Below are positions 35,096-42,194 of a stretch of 64,000 nucleotides of DNA, piece by piece. The DNA is taken from contig NZ_CP147505.1 of NCBI RefSeq assembly GCF_037201915.1, positions 1,364,001 to 1,428,000 on the forward strand, written 5' to 3'. The notes beneath the pieces are model-generated. The model worked only from the letters and a program-made list of their open reading frames with translations, did no database searches and was not told the origin of the DNA. The DNA comes from Haloplanus sp. CK5-1 (GTDB lineage Archaea > Halobacteriota > Halobacteria > Halobacteriales > Haloferacaceae). How positions within the stretch are numbered: position 1 is the stretch's first letter; each line of letters opens with the position of its first letter. A program made the position numbers and the translations under genes.

Positions 35096-35475
35096 GGCTC
35101 CTCCCGCAGAACGTACCCCGTTCTCTCGTGGGTGACGACGTTTCGCTCTTGGAGGGCGTCGAGCGCCGACTCCAGTCGGTCCTCGGTGTCCTCCGTGAAT
35201 CCCTCGACCAGGTCGTCCCACGAACGGCCGTCCTCCGGGTCGAGGAGTTCTTTCACCCGGGGTTCGAGTGCCGAAGTCGGTGCTTTACCGGATTCCTCGG
35301 ATTTCGCCGCTGCGGCCGGTCGCTCGGGCACCTCGAAGTCCCGCCGCCCGGCCTGCACCATCGTCCGGACGAACTCGCTTTGACTCATGCCGAGACGGTC
35401 GGCGTGTTCCCGCCACCGCTCCTTCTGGTACGGTGGGACGTACGTCTTCACCGCGACGCTGTCGTCGTCTCCCAT
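35092..35475 (-). CDS. DUF5805 protein, integrase partner
   Basis: A 127-aa protein with a ribbon-helix-helix-like N-terminus (SVAVKTYVPPYQKERWREHADRLGMSQSEFVRTMVQAGRRDF) and a C-terminal winged-helix-like region (ESALDALQERNVVTHERTGYVLREEP). These features fit the haloarchaeal DUF5805 family. The four-base overlap with the integrase start suggests it works with the recombinase as DNA-binding accessory or regulator, which is inference. It starts at ATG 35475. Confidence 0.8.
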   Translation of the reverse strand: MGDDDSVAVKTYVPPYQKERWREHADRLGMSQSEFVRTMVQAGRRDFEVPERPAAAAKSEESGKAPTSALEPRVKELLDPEDGRSWDDLVEGFTEDTEDRLESALDALQERNVVTHERTGYVLREEP

Positions 35476-35657
35476 GACTTGTCCCTCGGACGCCGATCAC
35501 TTCAAAGTAGTCCCACAGACGGAGATAAGGGTCTTTAGATGTGATAGCGGGGCTATTTTTTGCCGGACAATTTTGATATATTTGTGTAATTAGTACTGGC
35601 TCAGATAGTGGATGTGTCTACTCTCACAAATACAATTTTCTCACGAACTCCTCTGGA

Positions 35658-36350
35658 TCACGCCACTCGTTCGACGAGCGACGGGTCGTCGACCGTCGGA
35701 TCGTTCACCCGCGTCGAGACCGGGTGGGCGGTCAGGTCGTCCGCGGGATACGGGTCGAGGAGGTCGAGTGTCTCGTCGACGGAACCGTGGAGCCACGTCG
35801 ACTCCGTTTCGGGGTCGAGGATGACCGCCATCCGGTGGTGGAGGTCGGCGATCAGGTCGTTGGGCTTTGTCGTCACGACCGCGAAGGTGTCGACGGGATC
35901 GGGGTCGGCCGACGCACTGCCGTCCCCGAACTCTCCCAGTCCCGTCTGGCGGGTCGGTGGCTCCCACCGCGAGTGGATCCCGGCCATCGCGAACGGTCGG
36001 TCGTCTTCGAACGCCACTCGGTACGGTCGTTTCCCTTCGTCCCGATCGACCCACTCGTAGAACCCGTCCGCCGGGACGAGACACCGCCGGTGTTCGACTG
36101 CGTCCGCGAAACTCGGCTTCTCCGTCAGCGTCTCCGCGCGGGCGTTGATCAGGTCCGTCGACGCCTCGTCGGCCCACGGCGGGATCAATCCCCACTGGTG
36201 ATCGCATATCCGATCCGGGTCGTCGCCGGTGATCACCGGGAGGGCCTGACCGGGCGCGCAGTTGTACCGTGGGTCGAGGTCCGGCGTCCGCGTGTCGAAC
36301 CGTTCGGCCAACTCCGCCGCGGGCGTGAACAGGGTGTACCGACCGCACAT
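35658..36350 (-). CDS. SOS response-associated peptidase (SRAP/HMCES-like)
   Basis: A 230-aa SRAP protein, the family of E. coli YedK and human HMCES that crosslinks to abasic sites in single-stranded DNA to protect them. The catalytic Cys2 directly follows Met (MCGRYTLF). YNCAPGQALPVI carries the conserved Asn, PADGFYEWV the Glu and LHHRMAVIL the His. Length is standard. It is monocistronic, facing away from the integrase region. Function in abasic-site repair is by family. Confidence 0.92.
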   Translation of the reverse strand: MCGRYTLFTPAAELAERFDTRTPDLDPRYNCAPGQALPVITGDDPDRICDHQWGLIPPWADEASTDLINARAETLTEKPSFADAVEHRRCLVPADGFYEWVDRDEGKRPYRVAFEDDRPFAMAGIHSRWEPPTRQTGLGEFGDGSASADPDPVDTFAVVTTKPNDLIADLHHRMAVILDPETESTWLHGSVDETLDLLDPYPADDLTAHPVSTRVNDPTVDDPSLVERVA

Positions 36351-36439
36351 ACCACGCCCTTGGGTGGCGGCGGCATAAACCGGTCGGCGACGGCCCGTGC
36401 CCCACGAATAATAAACTCTATACCGCTATACGAATAGCG

Positions 36440-36873
36440 ATGGTCTCGTTCATGCATGTGCCGGCAGACCGTGACGATTCGATCCTCCGACATACCGACA
36501 ATACTGGGTACGCGATCTTTGCAACGAACCGCGACAGCGTGACGCCAGTTGATGCGGAAGGCTTAGTGAATCGATATTCGGAAAGATGCGACGCTGGGGT
36601 TGAATACAAAATAATCAAGTCGCTGATACCATCGATTGCTTCTACAGACTACCGGATGCGGTTCTTTACGTTCGTGTTCAGCTGCCTGCTGCACAATATG
36701 TGGCGTGTCGTCGATCATTCACTGAAAACACTGGCTAGTGAGCAATTGATGACTACGGCCGCGGGCCACACGAAGACCGGCTCGAGACGGTCCTCCCGTT
36801 GGCGGATTTTCTCGCATCCTCAGTCATCTTGATTTTCCGGGATACGTGGGATCCGCTTGACGACCTGGCCTAA
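36440..36873 (+). pseudogene. Transposase C-terminal remnant (ISH-type)
   Basis: The open frame from 36440 encodes the end of a haloarchaeal DDE transposase: GYAIFATNRDSVTP, YSERCDAGVEYKIIKSLIPSIASTDYRMRFFTFVFSCLLHNMWRVVDHSL, the conserved last-helix region of ISH3/ISH8-like elements. The expected RWxIE glutamate region is degenerate (YSERCDAGVEYK). After LASEQL a frameshift near 36755 moves the coding sequence into another frame (LPLADFLASSVILIFRDTWDPLDDLA, stop 36871). The N-terminal catalytic Asp residues are absent. Base composition is much lower in GC than neighbours. No intact inverted repeats were found. Confidence 0.78.
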
Positions 36874-37218
36874 CAATTCGGCATATGCTTCTGAATCGGT
36901 AGCGCCAGCTGTCTTCTGAAATCGTATTTTTGTTTCTTATATCAATTTTATGACTAATGTGGCGTCCATGAACGCCTAACGTCGTCCCGGATACTGTCGA
37001 GATCGTGAATCAACCAGAATATCGGGCGGATTGTTTGTAGTCCAGCCTATCCTCCGAACCCATGGTTCATCGAACGGAGACCCCGCGTTCGTAGGCTGCC
37101 TGCGTTGAGGGACCAGACGCGTTCGCCGGTGGGCGCAATCGTCTCGATCCCTGGTCCCTTTTGACAGAAGCTGACAATCCCCATCCGAGATATATCCCCG
37201 CAAGACCGTGGTCGTGGT
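36874..37218. other. Intergenic AT-rich region, no gene seen
   Basis: About 345 bases following the transposase remnant, AT-rich at 36890-36965 (for example TTTGTTTCTTATATCAATTT) and closer to local average afterwards. Short frames have no coding character. It contains the upstream region of the HiPIP gene. A TATA-like GATATATCC near 37188 lies about 30 bases before its start. Confidence 0.5.
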
Positions 37219-38028
37219 ATGAGATCACCCGACAAGACACGGCGCAGATTCATTCAGGTGACGAGCAGTACCACACTCGTCGGACTCGCGGGATGTACGG
37301 GAGGCGGGGATACCGACGGGAGTCAGCCCGACACGGAGGCGGATACCGAACAGACGGAGGCACCGTCGGACGAGGAGGGCGAGGAGGGCGACCAACACGA
37401 GGAGGAACTCCCGGATGGAGTCTCCGAGGAAGAGTTCGAACAGGGGCCAGTCCCACAGGTCTACCAGTCCTCAGTGTCCCTGGGCGGTGAGGATCGACAG
37501 GGCGACAACCTCACCCCGAAGGCGGACGTACAGTTCTCGGAATTCGACGAGGCACGGGAACGAGACGCACACCAGCCGGGCACCTGCTGTGCAAACTGTG
37601 CGGACTTCATTCCGGACAAAAACGGCGACACGTTCGGTGCCTGTGCGGAGGTCCACGGCTACATCGACGGGGCGGACTGGTGTACGGTGTACGAATCATT
37701 GCCGGAACCCTCGGTCCCCGAGGGCATGAACGAAGACGAGCTAGCCACGGCCGAGGTTCCGGACGAGTATCGAACGGCATCCTCGCAGGGGGGAGAGGAA
37801 CGCGTTCTCGAGGAGTTGCTCACACACGAAGAAGTGAGCCTGACAGAATCGGTCGAAGCGATAGCCGACGGGATGGCACAACCGGGACAGTCCTGCGGGA
37901 ACTGTGCCGAGTTCATCCCGGACAAAAATGGAGACGGATGGGGCGCTTGTGCGAAAGTCGAAGGATACATCGCGATCGAAGACTGGTGTAGCCTCTGGGA
38001 GCACGTCAGCGCAGAGCACGAGGAGTAA
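37219..38028 (+). CDS. Tat lipoprotein with two HiPIP iron-sulfur domains
   Basis: A 269-aa exported protein. The N-terminus KTRRRFIQVTSSTTLVGLAGC is a Tat signal ending in a lipobox Cys (about residue 26), followed by an acidic Glu/Asp linker. Two high-potential iron-sulfur domains follow. The first has CCANC (122-126), GAC near 141 and DWC near 154. The second has SCGNC near 225, GAC and DWC near 255. Each includes the shared FIPDKNGD segment. Each domain should carry one 4Fe-4S cluster at high potential. HiPIPs are electron carriers, and a tandem pair on one lipid anchor suggests a short electron wire on the cell surface. It is upstream of the ApbE cluster. Confidence 0.85.
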   Translation: MRSPDKTRRRFIQVTSSTTLVGLAGCTGGGDTDGSQPDTEADTEQTEAPSDEEGEEGDQHEEELPDGVSEEEFEQGPVPQVYQSSVSLGGEDRQGDNLTPKADVQFSEFDEARERDAHQPGTCCANCADFIPDKNGDTFGACAEVHGYIDGADWCTVYESLPEPSVPEGMNEDELATAEVPDEYRTASSQGGEERVLEELLTHEEVSLTESVEAIADGMAQPGQSCGNCAEFIPDKNGDGWGACAKVEGYIAIEDWCSLWEHVSAEHEE

Positions 38029-38060
38029 CCGGCGCTCTCGACCGGCGACGCCGGTCGGGA

Positions 38061-38342
38061 CTACGTTGCGGGGCGGCCATTTATCGAGAGGTAGAGCACG
38101 ACGAATCCGAGCATAAACACGAACGACTCGATGGCGTGTATTTCGGAGAGTGTGAGCGGGACCACCCGCAGTAGGAACGATTCGATGCCGAGTCCGGCTC
38201 CGAGAATGGCGAATCCGATCATGGTATACTGGAACGTCTCCTCAGCGGTCCGTCGATACGCCCGGTAACTCGTGGCCGTGATACTGAGAGAGAGGAGAAC
38301 CGCCACGATCCGGCTGAGAAGGAGGATCGAATCTATGAGCAT
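38061..38342 (-). CDS. Small three-helix membrane protein (DUF7521-like)
   Basis: A 93-aa integral membrane protein with three hydrophobic helices (ILLLSRIVAVLLSLSITATSY, YTMIGFAILGAGLGIESFLLRVV, IESFVFMLGFVVLYLSING) and an RAYRRTAEET loop. It follows the winged-helix gene by ten bases, so both form an operon. A second, divergent copy of the same pair lies at 41066-41878. The family commonly neighbours HTH regulators in haloarchaea; function unknown. It may be a membrane sensor or tether for the regulator, by inference. Confidence 0.75.
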   Translation of the reverse strand: MLIDSILLLSRIVAVLLSLSITATSYRAYRRTAEETFQYTMIGFAILGAGLGIESFLLRVVPLTLSEIHAIESFVFMLGFVVLYLSINGRPAT

Positions 38343-38352
38343 GTGTGGAGTG

Positions 38353-38700
38353 TCATTCCTGTAACTCGTCCCAAATGCTGATGAACTGGTCGACGTCGTC
38401 GTCGTCTCTCTGCACGGCGATATCTACGTCTTTCGAGTCGGGGTGGATACTGATATCGATCTCGTTGATGGTCGAAACGTACACCGTGTACGGGCCTTGC
38501 TCTCCCGGGCGTGTCATCGTAGAAACGAGATCGGCATCCTCGAGAGCCTCGAGGCGACGATAGACCGTCTTTAACGAGGTCTCGCACCGTTCGTGTATGT
38601 CCTGGGCTGACCGGGGACTGTCCGAGACGAGACCGAATATCTCACGCGCCGTTTCGTCTGCGAGGACGCTGAACAGCCGGTCTGTCTGTATGCTGTCCAT
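38353..38700 (-). CDS. ArsR-like winged-helix regulator
   Basis: A 115-aa DNA-binding protein. The winged helix is LADETAREIFGLVSDSPRSAQDIHERCETSLKTVYRRLEALEDADLVSTMTR, ending in a beta wing (YTVYVSTINEIDISI). It starts at ATG 38700, divergent from the ApbE cluster that begins near 39003, and 5' to the small membrane protein. A local regulator of the flanking redox genes is plausible, by position only. Confidence 0.85.
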   Translation of the reverse strand: MDSIQTDRLFSVLADETAREIFGLVSDSPRSAQDIHERCETSLKTVYRRLEALEDADLVSTMTRPGEQGPYTVYVSTINEIDISIHPDSKDVDIAVQRDDDDVDQFISIWDELQE

Positions 38701-39002
38701 AATTTTTACCAGGCATATTGACACGGATCCACATACGTTTTGCGTACGTTCCCCTATCGGCCGTCGGCAACGACGCCCACGAGGCGGGCGATACCGGAGT
38801 CCACGGCCGGGACCACGTCTTCGTGACGAACGCTCCCCAGTCCGTGCGTCTCGGACGAGATCGGCCAACATCGAATCGATTCGATAGCTGTACGAAGATT
38901 CGAAGGTTGGACGCGAACGGATTAACGGGGCCGTCTCCATCCGCCATTTGCAATGGCAGAACGCAACGACCGACACGTCGAAGGCGGCGATTCTACAGCG
39001 GG
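38701..39002. promoter_or_regulatory. Divergent control region between HTH gene and ApbE cluster
   Basis: About 300 bases between two outward-facing transcription units. The plus-strand frame is open through it, but its translation is Arg/His-rich and unlike the acidic product downstream, so I treat it as non-coding. CAATATGCC (minus, near 38715-38723) is a weak TATA candidate for the regulator. A/T content is low elsewhere. Confidence 0.45.
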
Positions 39003-39014
39003 GTGTCGCTGATC

Positions 39015-39299
39015 GTGCAACTTCCAGTCCCAAACAACAAACTCGTCGCCTTCGCGCTCGCAGGTGCCCTCCTCACGGCCACCGTCGCCGGCGGTCTCGC
39101 CATATCCGGTGGGGACCTCGCGCAGGCTGGCGAGCAAGCGGACTCCCCGAGTACGACCGCGTCGGACACACCACAGGTGGTCGCTGCCGATGCCCCGACG
39201 CCAAACCGGGACTTCACCCCAGCAGTTCGGACGCAGTCCGGCTACGAGGACGAGGAGTACGAAGACGGCGAGGAGTACGAAGAAGACGAGGAAGAGTGA
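39015..39299 (+). CDS. Small exported acidic protein
   Basis: A 94-aa protein: a basic start (PVPNNK), a hydrophobic signal segment (LVAFALAGALLTATVAGGLAISGG), then a Thr/Ser/Pro/Asp-rich tail ending in the polyacidic, tyrosine-rich SGYEDEEYEDGEEYEEDEEE. It is probably exported or anchored with the tail outside. GTG at 39015 or GTG at 39003 could start it. It lies five bases before apbE. No FMN-attachment motif (D-x-x-x-x-G-A-T type) is visible, so it is not obviously an ApbE substrate; the acidic Tyr-rich tail might bind metal or a partner. Confidence 0.65.
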   Translation: MQLPVPNNKLVAFALAGALLTATVAGGLAISGGDLAQAGEQADSPSTTASDTPQVVAADAPTPNRDFTPAVRTQSGYEDEEYEDGEEYEEDEEE

Positions 39300-39304
39300 G
39301 TGAG

Positions 39305-40174
39305 ATGAGGGGATCGCTCGCCTCGGTCACCGAACGGTTCGGAGACGCCCACCGCGAGTTCGGGTGTTGTGATACGACGTTTCGGATCCAGGCGACGGGC
39401 ATCCGGGCCGACGCTGCGGCGACTGCGGCTCGAGAAACAGCGGAGTCACTCGAAGCGCAACTGAACGCCTTCGATGAGGCCAGTGCCGCCAGCCGGCTCA
39501 ACCGCGAAGGCGAGGTCGCGAACGAACACGTCGCCCGTATCGTCCGGCGTGGGCTCGAATACAACGACCGGACCGGAGGGGTGTTCGATATTCACCAGGG
39601 CCGCGTCGAACACGACCTCAAAACGTTCTCGCGTGGTGACAGTGAAACACCACCGACGGCGTTCGATACCGGAACCGTCCGAGTCAGCGGATCGCACGTC
39701 ACAACCGACGTCGAACTCGACCTCAACGGTCTCGCGAAAGGGTACATCGTCGACCGGGCCAGCGAGGCAATCACCGGTCTCGGTCGGCGCGGGTTCGTCA
39801 GTGGGGGTGGAGATATGTCTCCACCGACGGGCCCGATCGCTATCGAGAGCCCGTACGGTGACGACACACCGCTGAAGATCCTAGACACGGACTGGTACGT
39901 CGCGACGTCCGGTGGATACCGACGCTCGCGAGACGGCACTGACCACGTCTACGATCCGACCACCGAGTCGCTCGGCTCCCGTCACGAGTCCGTCACCGTC
40001 GTGGCGCGCCGGGACTGTATGGAAGCCGACGCCTTGGCGACGACGCTTGCGGCGCTCCCACTTGTCGAGGCACGCGACGTAGCAGCGGAGTGGGAGAGAC
40101 TGGAGGCACTCATCGTCCACGACGGCGTCTTTCATACGACGGAGGGGTTCGACACACATGTCTTGGACACGTGA
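39305..40174 (+). CDS. apbE: FAD:protein FMN transferase (ApbE)
   Basis: A 289-aa ApbE-family flavin transferase, which attaches FMN covalently to Thr/Ser of exported redox proteins. Signatures are FGCCDTTFRIQATG, LEAQLNAFDEASAASRLNREGE, LDLNGLAKGYIVDRASEAI with the conserved GxAKGY, GFVSGGGDMS and the C-terminal Mg site DCMEADALATTLAALP (Asp/Ala/Thr). There is no obvious signal peptide, so it may act inside or be a variant. It lies in a same-strand run with the acidic exported protein, a membrane TSP3-like protein (17-base overlap) and a heme-type membrane protein, pointing to a flavin- or heme-based electron path. Confidence 0.88.
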   Translation: MRGSLASVTERFGDAHREFGCCDTTFRIQATGIRADAAATAARETAESLEAQLNAFDEASAASRLNREGEVANEHVARIVRRGLEYNDRTGGVFDIHQGRVEHDLKTFSRGDSETPPTAFDTGTVRVSGSHVTTDVELDLNGLAKGYIVDRASEAITGLGRRGFVSGGGDMSPPTGPIAIESPYGDDTPLKILDTDWYVATSGGYRRSRDGTDHVYDPTTESLGSRHESVTVVARRDCMEADALATTLAALPLVEARDVAAEWERLEALIVHDGVFHTTEGFDTHVLDT

Positions 40175-40445
40175 GCAACGAATCACCGCCGTGGCCATCG
40201 TCGTCTTAGTGGTGGCCGTCCCTGCCCTCTGGCAGATCGGGGACGTGCGTGCCGCCCAGACGACCGAAGAGAAGCAAAGCGACCTCGTCGATCGGACCGT
40301 GTCGACGAGACAGGCACCAGCCGATTACGATGGGGACGGCATCAACGACTCCGCCGACGAGTGTCCGACACGACCGGAAACGACGAACGGATTCCAGGAC
40401 TCGGATGGCTGTCCGGACGTCGTCGAAACGACGGGGGCATCGTAA
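40158..40445 (+). CDS. Membrane-anchored protein with calcium-binding-like repeat
   Basis: A 95-aa protein with one N-terminal membrane helix (ITAVAIVVLVVAVPALWQIGDV) and an outside domain containing DYDGDGINDSADECPTRPETTNGFQDSDGCPD, a thrombospondin type-3-like Ca-binding repeat with two cysteines. The start overlaps the apbE stop by 17 bases and the stop abuts the next ATG (one-base overlap), so it is tightly coupled within the cluster. Role unknown; a surface structural or metal-binding partner of the electron carriers is possible. Confidence 0.75.
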   Translation: MSWTREQRITAVAIVVLVVAVPALWQIGDVRAAQTTEEKQSDLVDRTVSTRQAPADYDGDGINDSADECPTRPETTNGFQDSDGCPDVVETTGAS

Positions 40446-41065
40446 TGTCACGACTCGTCTGGCTCCTCGACCGCGGTGCTGCGCTCGTCACGTACCCCTC
40501 GCTGTATCTGGCGGTTCTCACGGGCATCCTCTACAGTACGGGGTCGTTCGGCATGCTCCACGAGGCCGTTCGACGCGTCCATATCGAACTATCCGTGTTC
40601 GCGACGGTCGTCACGCTGCTACACACGGGGCTCGGCGTCCTCGACGCATGGTTCGTCGTCACCGGACAGGTCCCAGCACCGGCGTACTCGACGCCGTACT
40701 TCCTCGGCGGCGTCGCCGTCGGCGCGGGCGCTCTGCTGATGCTCGTCGTCGCAGTGCTTGGCTTTACTGACGCGAAACGGTTCCAGCGGCCGTGGGGACC
40801 ACGCGTCGTCCACTCGTTCGCGTACGCTGGCTTCGCGTTCGGGACGATCCACGCTGCAGCGATCGGCACCGACCTGACGGGGCTCGTCCGTCCCCTGCTG
40901 GGCCCCTCGGTGGCGTTTCTCGTGTACGTGCTCCTGTTGCGCCTGTTGGTGTTTCGTGAGATACCAGTAGGCGCGACAGCTATAGTAGCCTTTGTAAGTC
41001 ATCACACACCTGATCGCATGACAGCGTTCGATCAGGTGTGCGGACAGTTACAAACGCTACTATAG
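40445..41065 (+). CDS. Ferric-reductase-like membrane protein, likely b-heme
   Basis: A 206-aa protein with about five membrane helices (LVTYPSLYLAVLTGILYSTGS, ELSVFATVVTLLHTGLGVLDAWFVV, FLGGVAVGAGALLMLVVAVLG, HSFAYAGFAFGTIHAAAIG, SVAFLVYVLLLRLLVF). Four histidines are paired across helices (RVHIEL, LLHTGL, VVHSFA, TIHAAA), the pattern of di-heme ferric-reductase/YedZ-like domains. With ApbE and HiPIP nearby it could move electrons across the membrane. The last 29 residues (from TAIVAFVSHH) are encoded by an inserted palindromic element that supplies the TAG stop, so the native C-terminus is lost or replaced. Confidence 0.72.
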   Translation: MSRLVWLLDRGAALVTYPSLYLAVLTGILYSTGSFGMLHEAVRRVHIELSVFATVVTLLHTGLGVLDAWFVVTGQVPAPAYSTPYFLGGVAVGAGALLMLVVAVLGFTDAKRFQRPWGPRVVHSFAYAGFAFGTIHAAAIGTDLTGLVRPLLGPSVAFLVYVLLLRLLVFREIPVGATAIVAFVSHHTPDRMTAFDQVCGQLQTLL

Positions 41066-41067
41066 CT
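40978..41067. mobile_element. 90-bp palindromic MITE-like element
   Basis: The arms AGCTATAGTAGC and GCTACTATAGCT at the ends are perfect complements. Pairing resumes with TTTGTAA/TTACAAA and CACACCTGATCG/CGATCAGGTGTG around a short centre. It begins inside the 3' end of gene 40445 and ends at the stop codon of the opposite-strand HTH gene. Its GC is lower than that of the neighbours and it codes for nothing of its own. It is probably a non-autonomous insertion derived from an IS terminus; a parent IS was not seen in this window. Confidence 0.7.
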
Positions 41068-41587
41068 AGTAACTGTCCCAGAGATCCAGGATACGGTCGA
41101 CGATTTTGTCAGTGAACGAGCGCCGGTGAATCGTGTAGAGGTATTCGACCCGGTCGGGATCGCTGACCTCGTAGACGACACTCCGGCCGTCGCGCTCTTT
41201 CGTGACGAGGTCGGCCTCGGCGAGTTTCGAGAGGTGCCACGGAACGGTCGATTTGGCCTTGTCCAGACGGTCGCTTAGCTCGGCCGTCGAGAGCGGGCCG
41301 TCCGTGAGAAGGTGTGCGAGGATGCGGCGACTGTACTCCCGTCGCAGGGCGTTCATCACTGTCCGATCGGCTTCGTCGAACTCGGCAGCCGGATAGTACC
41401 GCGTGTACTTGCCGTCGTCCGAAACGTCGATCAAACCCTCGTCGCCGAGCCACCGGAGCTGATACTGGACCGTTCCCTGCGCGTACTCGAGATCGTCGAG
41501 GAGCGCACGAGAGTGGACTCCCGGCGTGTCGGCTATCTGTTGGTAGATCGTCCGTCGTGAGGCCAGTTCGAGATCACGATCCGACAT
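41066..41587 (-). CDS. Two-winged-helix transcriptional regulator
   Basis: A 173-aa DNA-binding protein with two consecutive winged helices: RRTIYQQIADTPGVHSRALLDDLEYAQGTVQYQLRWLGDEGLIDV (about 11-55) and NALRREYSRRILAHLLTDGPLSTAELSDRLDKAKSTVPWHLSKLAEADLV (about 79-128). This is the common haloarchaeal ArsR/MarR-like tandem. It follows the small membrane protein gene by three bases. The stop codon lies at the border of the palindromic element. It could regulate the adjacent redox cluster. Confidence 0.85.
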   Translation of the reverse strand: MSDRDLELASRRTIYQQIADTPGVHSRALLDDLEYAQGTVQYQLRWLGDEGLIDVSDDGKYTRYYPAAEFDEADRTVMNALRREYSRRILAHLLTDGPLSTAELSDRLDKAKSTVPWHLSKLAEADLVTKERDGRSVVYEVSDPDRVEYLYTIHRRSFTDKIVDRILDLWDSY

Positions 41588-41590
41588 TGC

Positions 41591-41878
41591 TCAGTCCCGC
41601 GTCAGAGCGACAAAAAACGCCAGGAGGCCAGCGAGAATCAGGATCGCGCTCCCGTGTTCGAGCAATTCGAGCGTTGCGTACGGGAAATACGGGAGCAACG
41701 GATACTCGAGAAACACGATGAGTCCGTAGACGGCGAACATCGCGTACCCCAGAGAGACGATTCGCATGCGAACATCACGTTCCCGTCGCCACGCCAAGAG
41801 GCTGAGGAGGCTGAGCCCTACGGCGAGGACGAAGATACCGAGACTGACGTACTGTTCGAGGAGTTGAGCGAGTGACAT
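41591..41878 (-). CDS. Small membrane protein (DUF7521-like), second copy
   Basis: A 95-aa protein with three membrane helices (YVSLGIFVLAVGLSLLSLLAW, IVSLGYAMFAVYGLIVFLEYPLL, LLEHGSAILILAGLLAFFVAL) and an RRERDVRMR loop. It resembles the product at 38061-38342 in size, topology and partnership with a winged-helix regulator. Here the membrane gene precedes the regulator, while in the first copy it follows. Function unknown. Confidence 0.72.
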   Translation of the reverse strand: MSLAQLLEQYVSLGIFVLAVGLSLLSLLAWRRERDVRMRIVSLGYAMFAVYGLIVFLEYPLLPYFPYATLELLEHGSAILILAGLLAFFVALTRD

Positions 41879-42194
41879 ACGTTACTATCTGTACACACGA
41901 CCGGTGCGACACACTCGGCGATCGGGACACCTCGATGGATGGCGGTGTACGGCAAAACGATTGCCGTCCAACCGTCGAATCCATCCCGTGTGTCGTGAAG
42001 TCCGTCGTAACGTCCGCAGTGGCCGGGAACACGGCCGCCGGAGGCCGAGTATCGCCGAACACGGGAGCGTGACCTCCCGGTCGCTGGGGACGGTGGAGAA
42101 AACTGCGGTCGTTTTCGTCGAGGCAGTCGGCTGCCCGAACGTGTCAGTCGACCCTATCTATATACGGGTCCGCCCCGTTCGCCGACACGTCTCC
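41879..42194. promoter_or_regulatory. Divergent intergenic region, no gene seen
   Basis: About 315 bases. CTATATAC near 42158-42165 is a TATA candidate about 32 bases before the ATG at 42195. Frames from 41872 and 41904 translate into mixed Cys/Arg-rich sequence without haloarchaeal character. Confidence 0.5.

Noticed and set aside
34082-36350. A complete integrated provirus bounded by the integrase
   Set aside because: No structural, replication or att-flanked gene set surrounds the integrase; DUF5805-integrase pairs also occur as stable chromosomal genes.
40978-41067. Rho-independent style terminator
   Set aside because: The palindrome is far too long, its arms resemble a transposon end, and there is no T-run. 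A MITE-like insertion explains it better.
41872-42072. 66-aa plus-strand frame in the intergenic region
   Set aside because: No promoter or family signature, and Cys/Thr-rich translation unlike real small haloarchaeal proteins.
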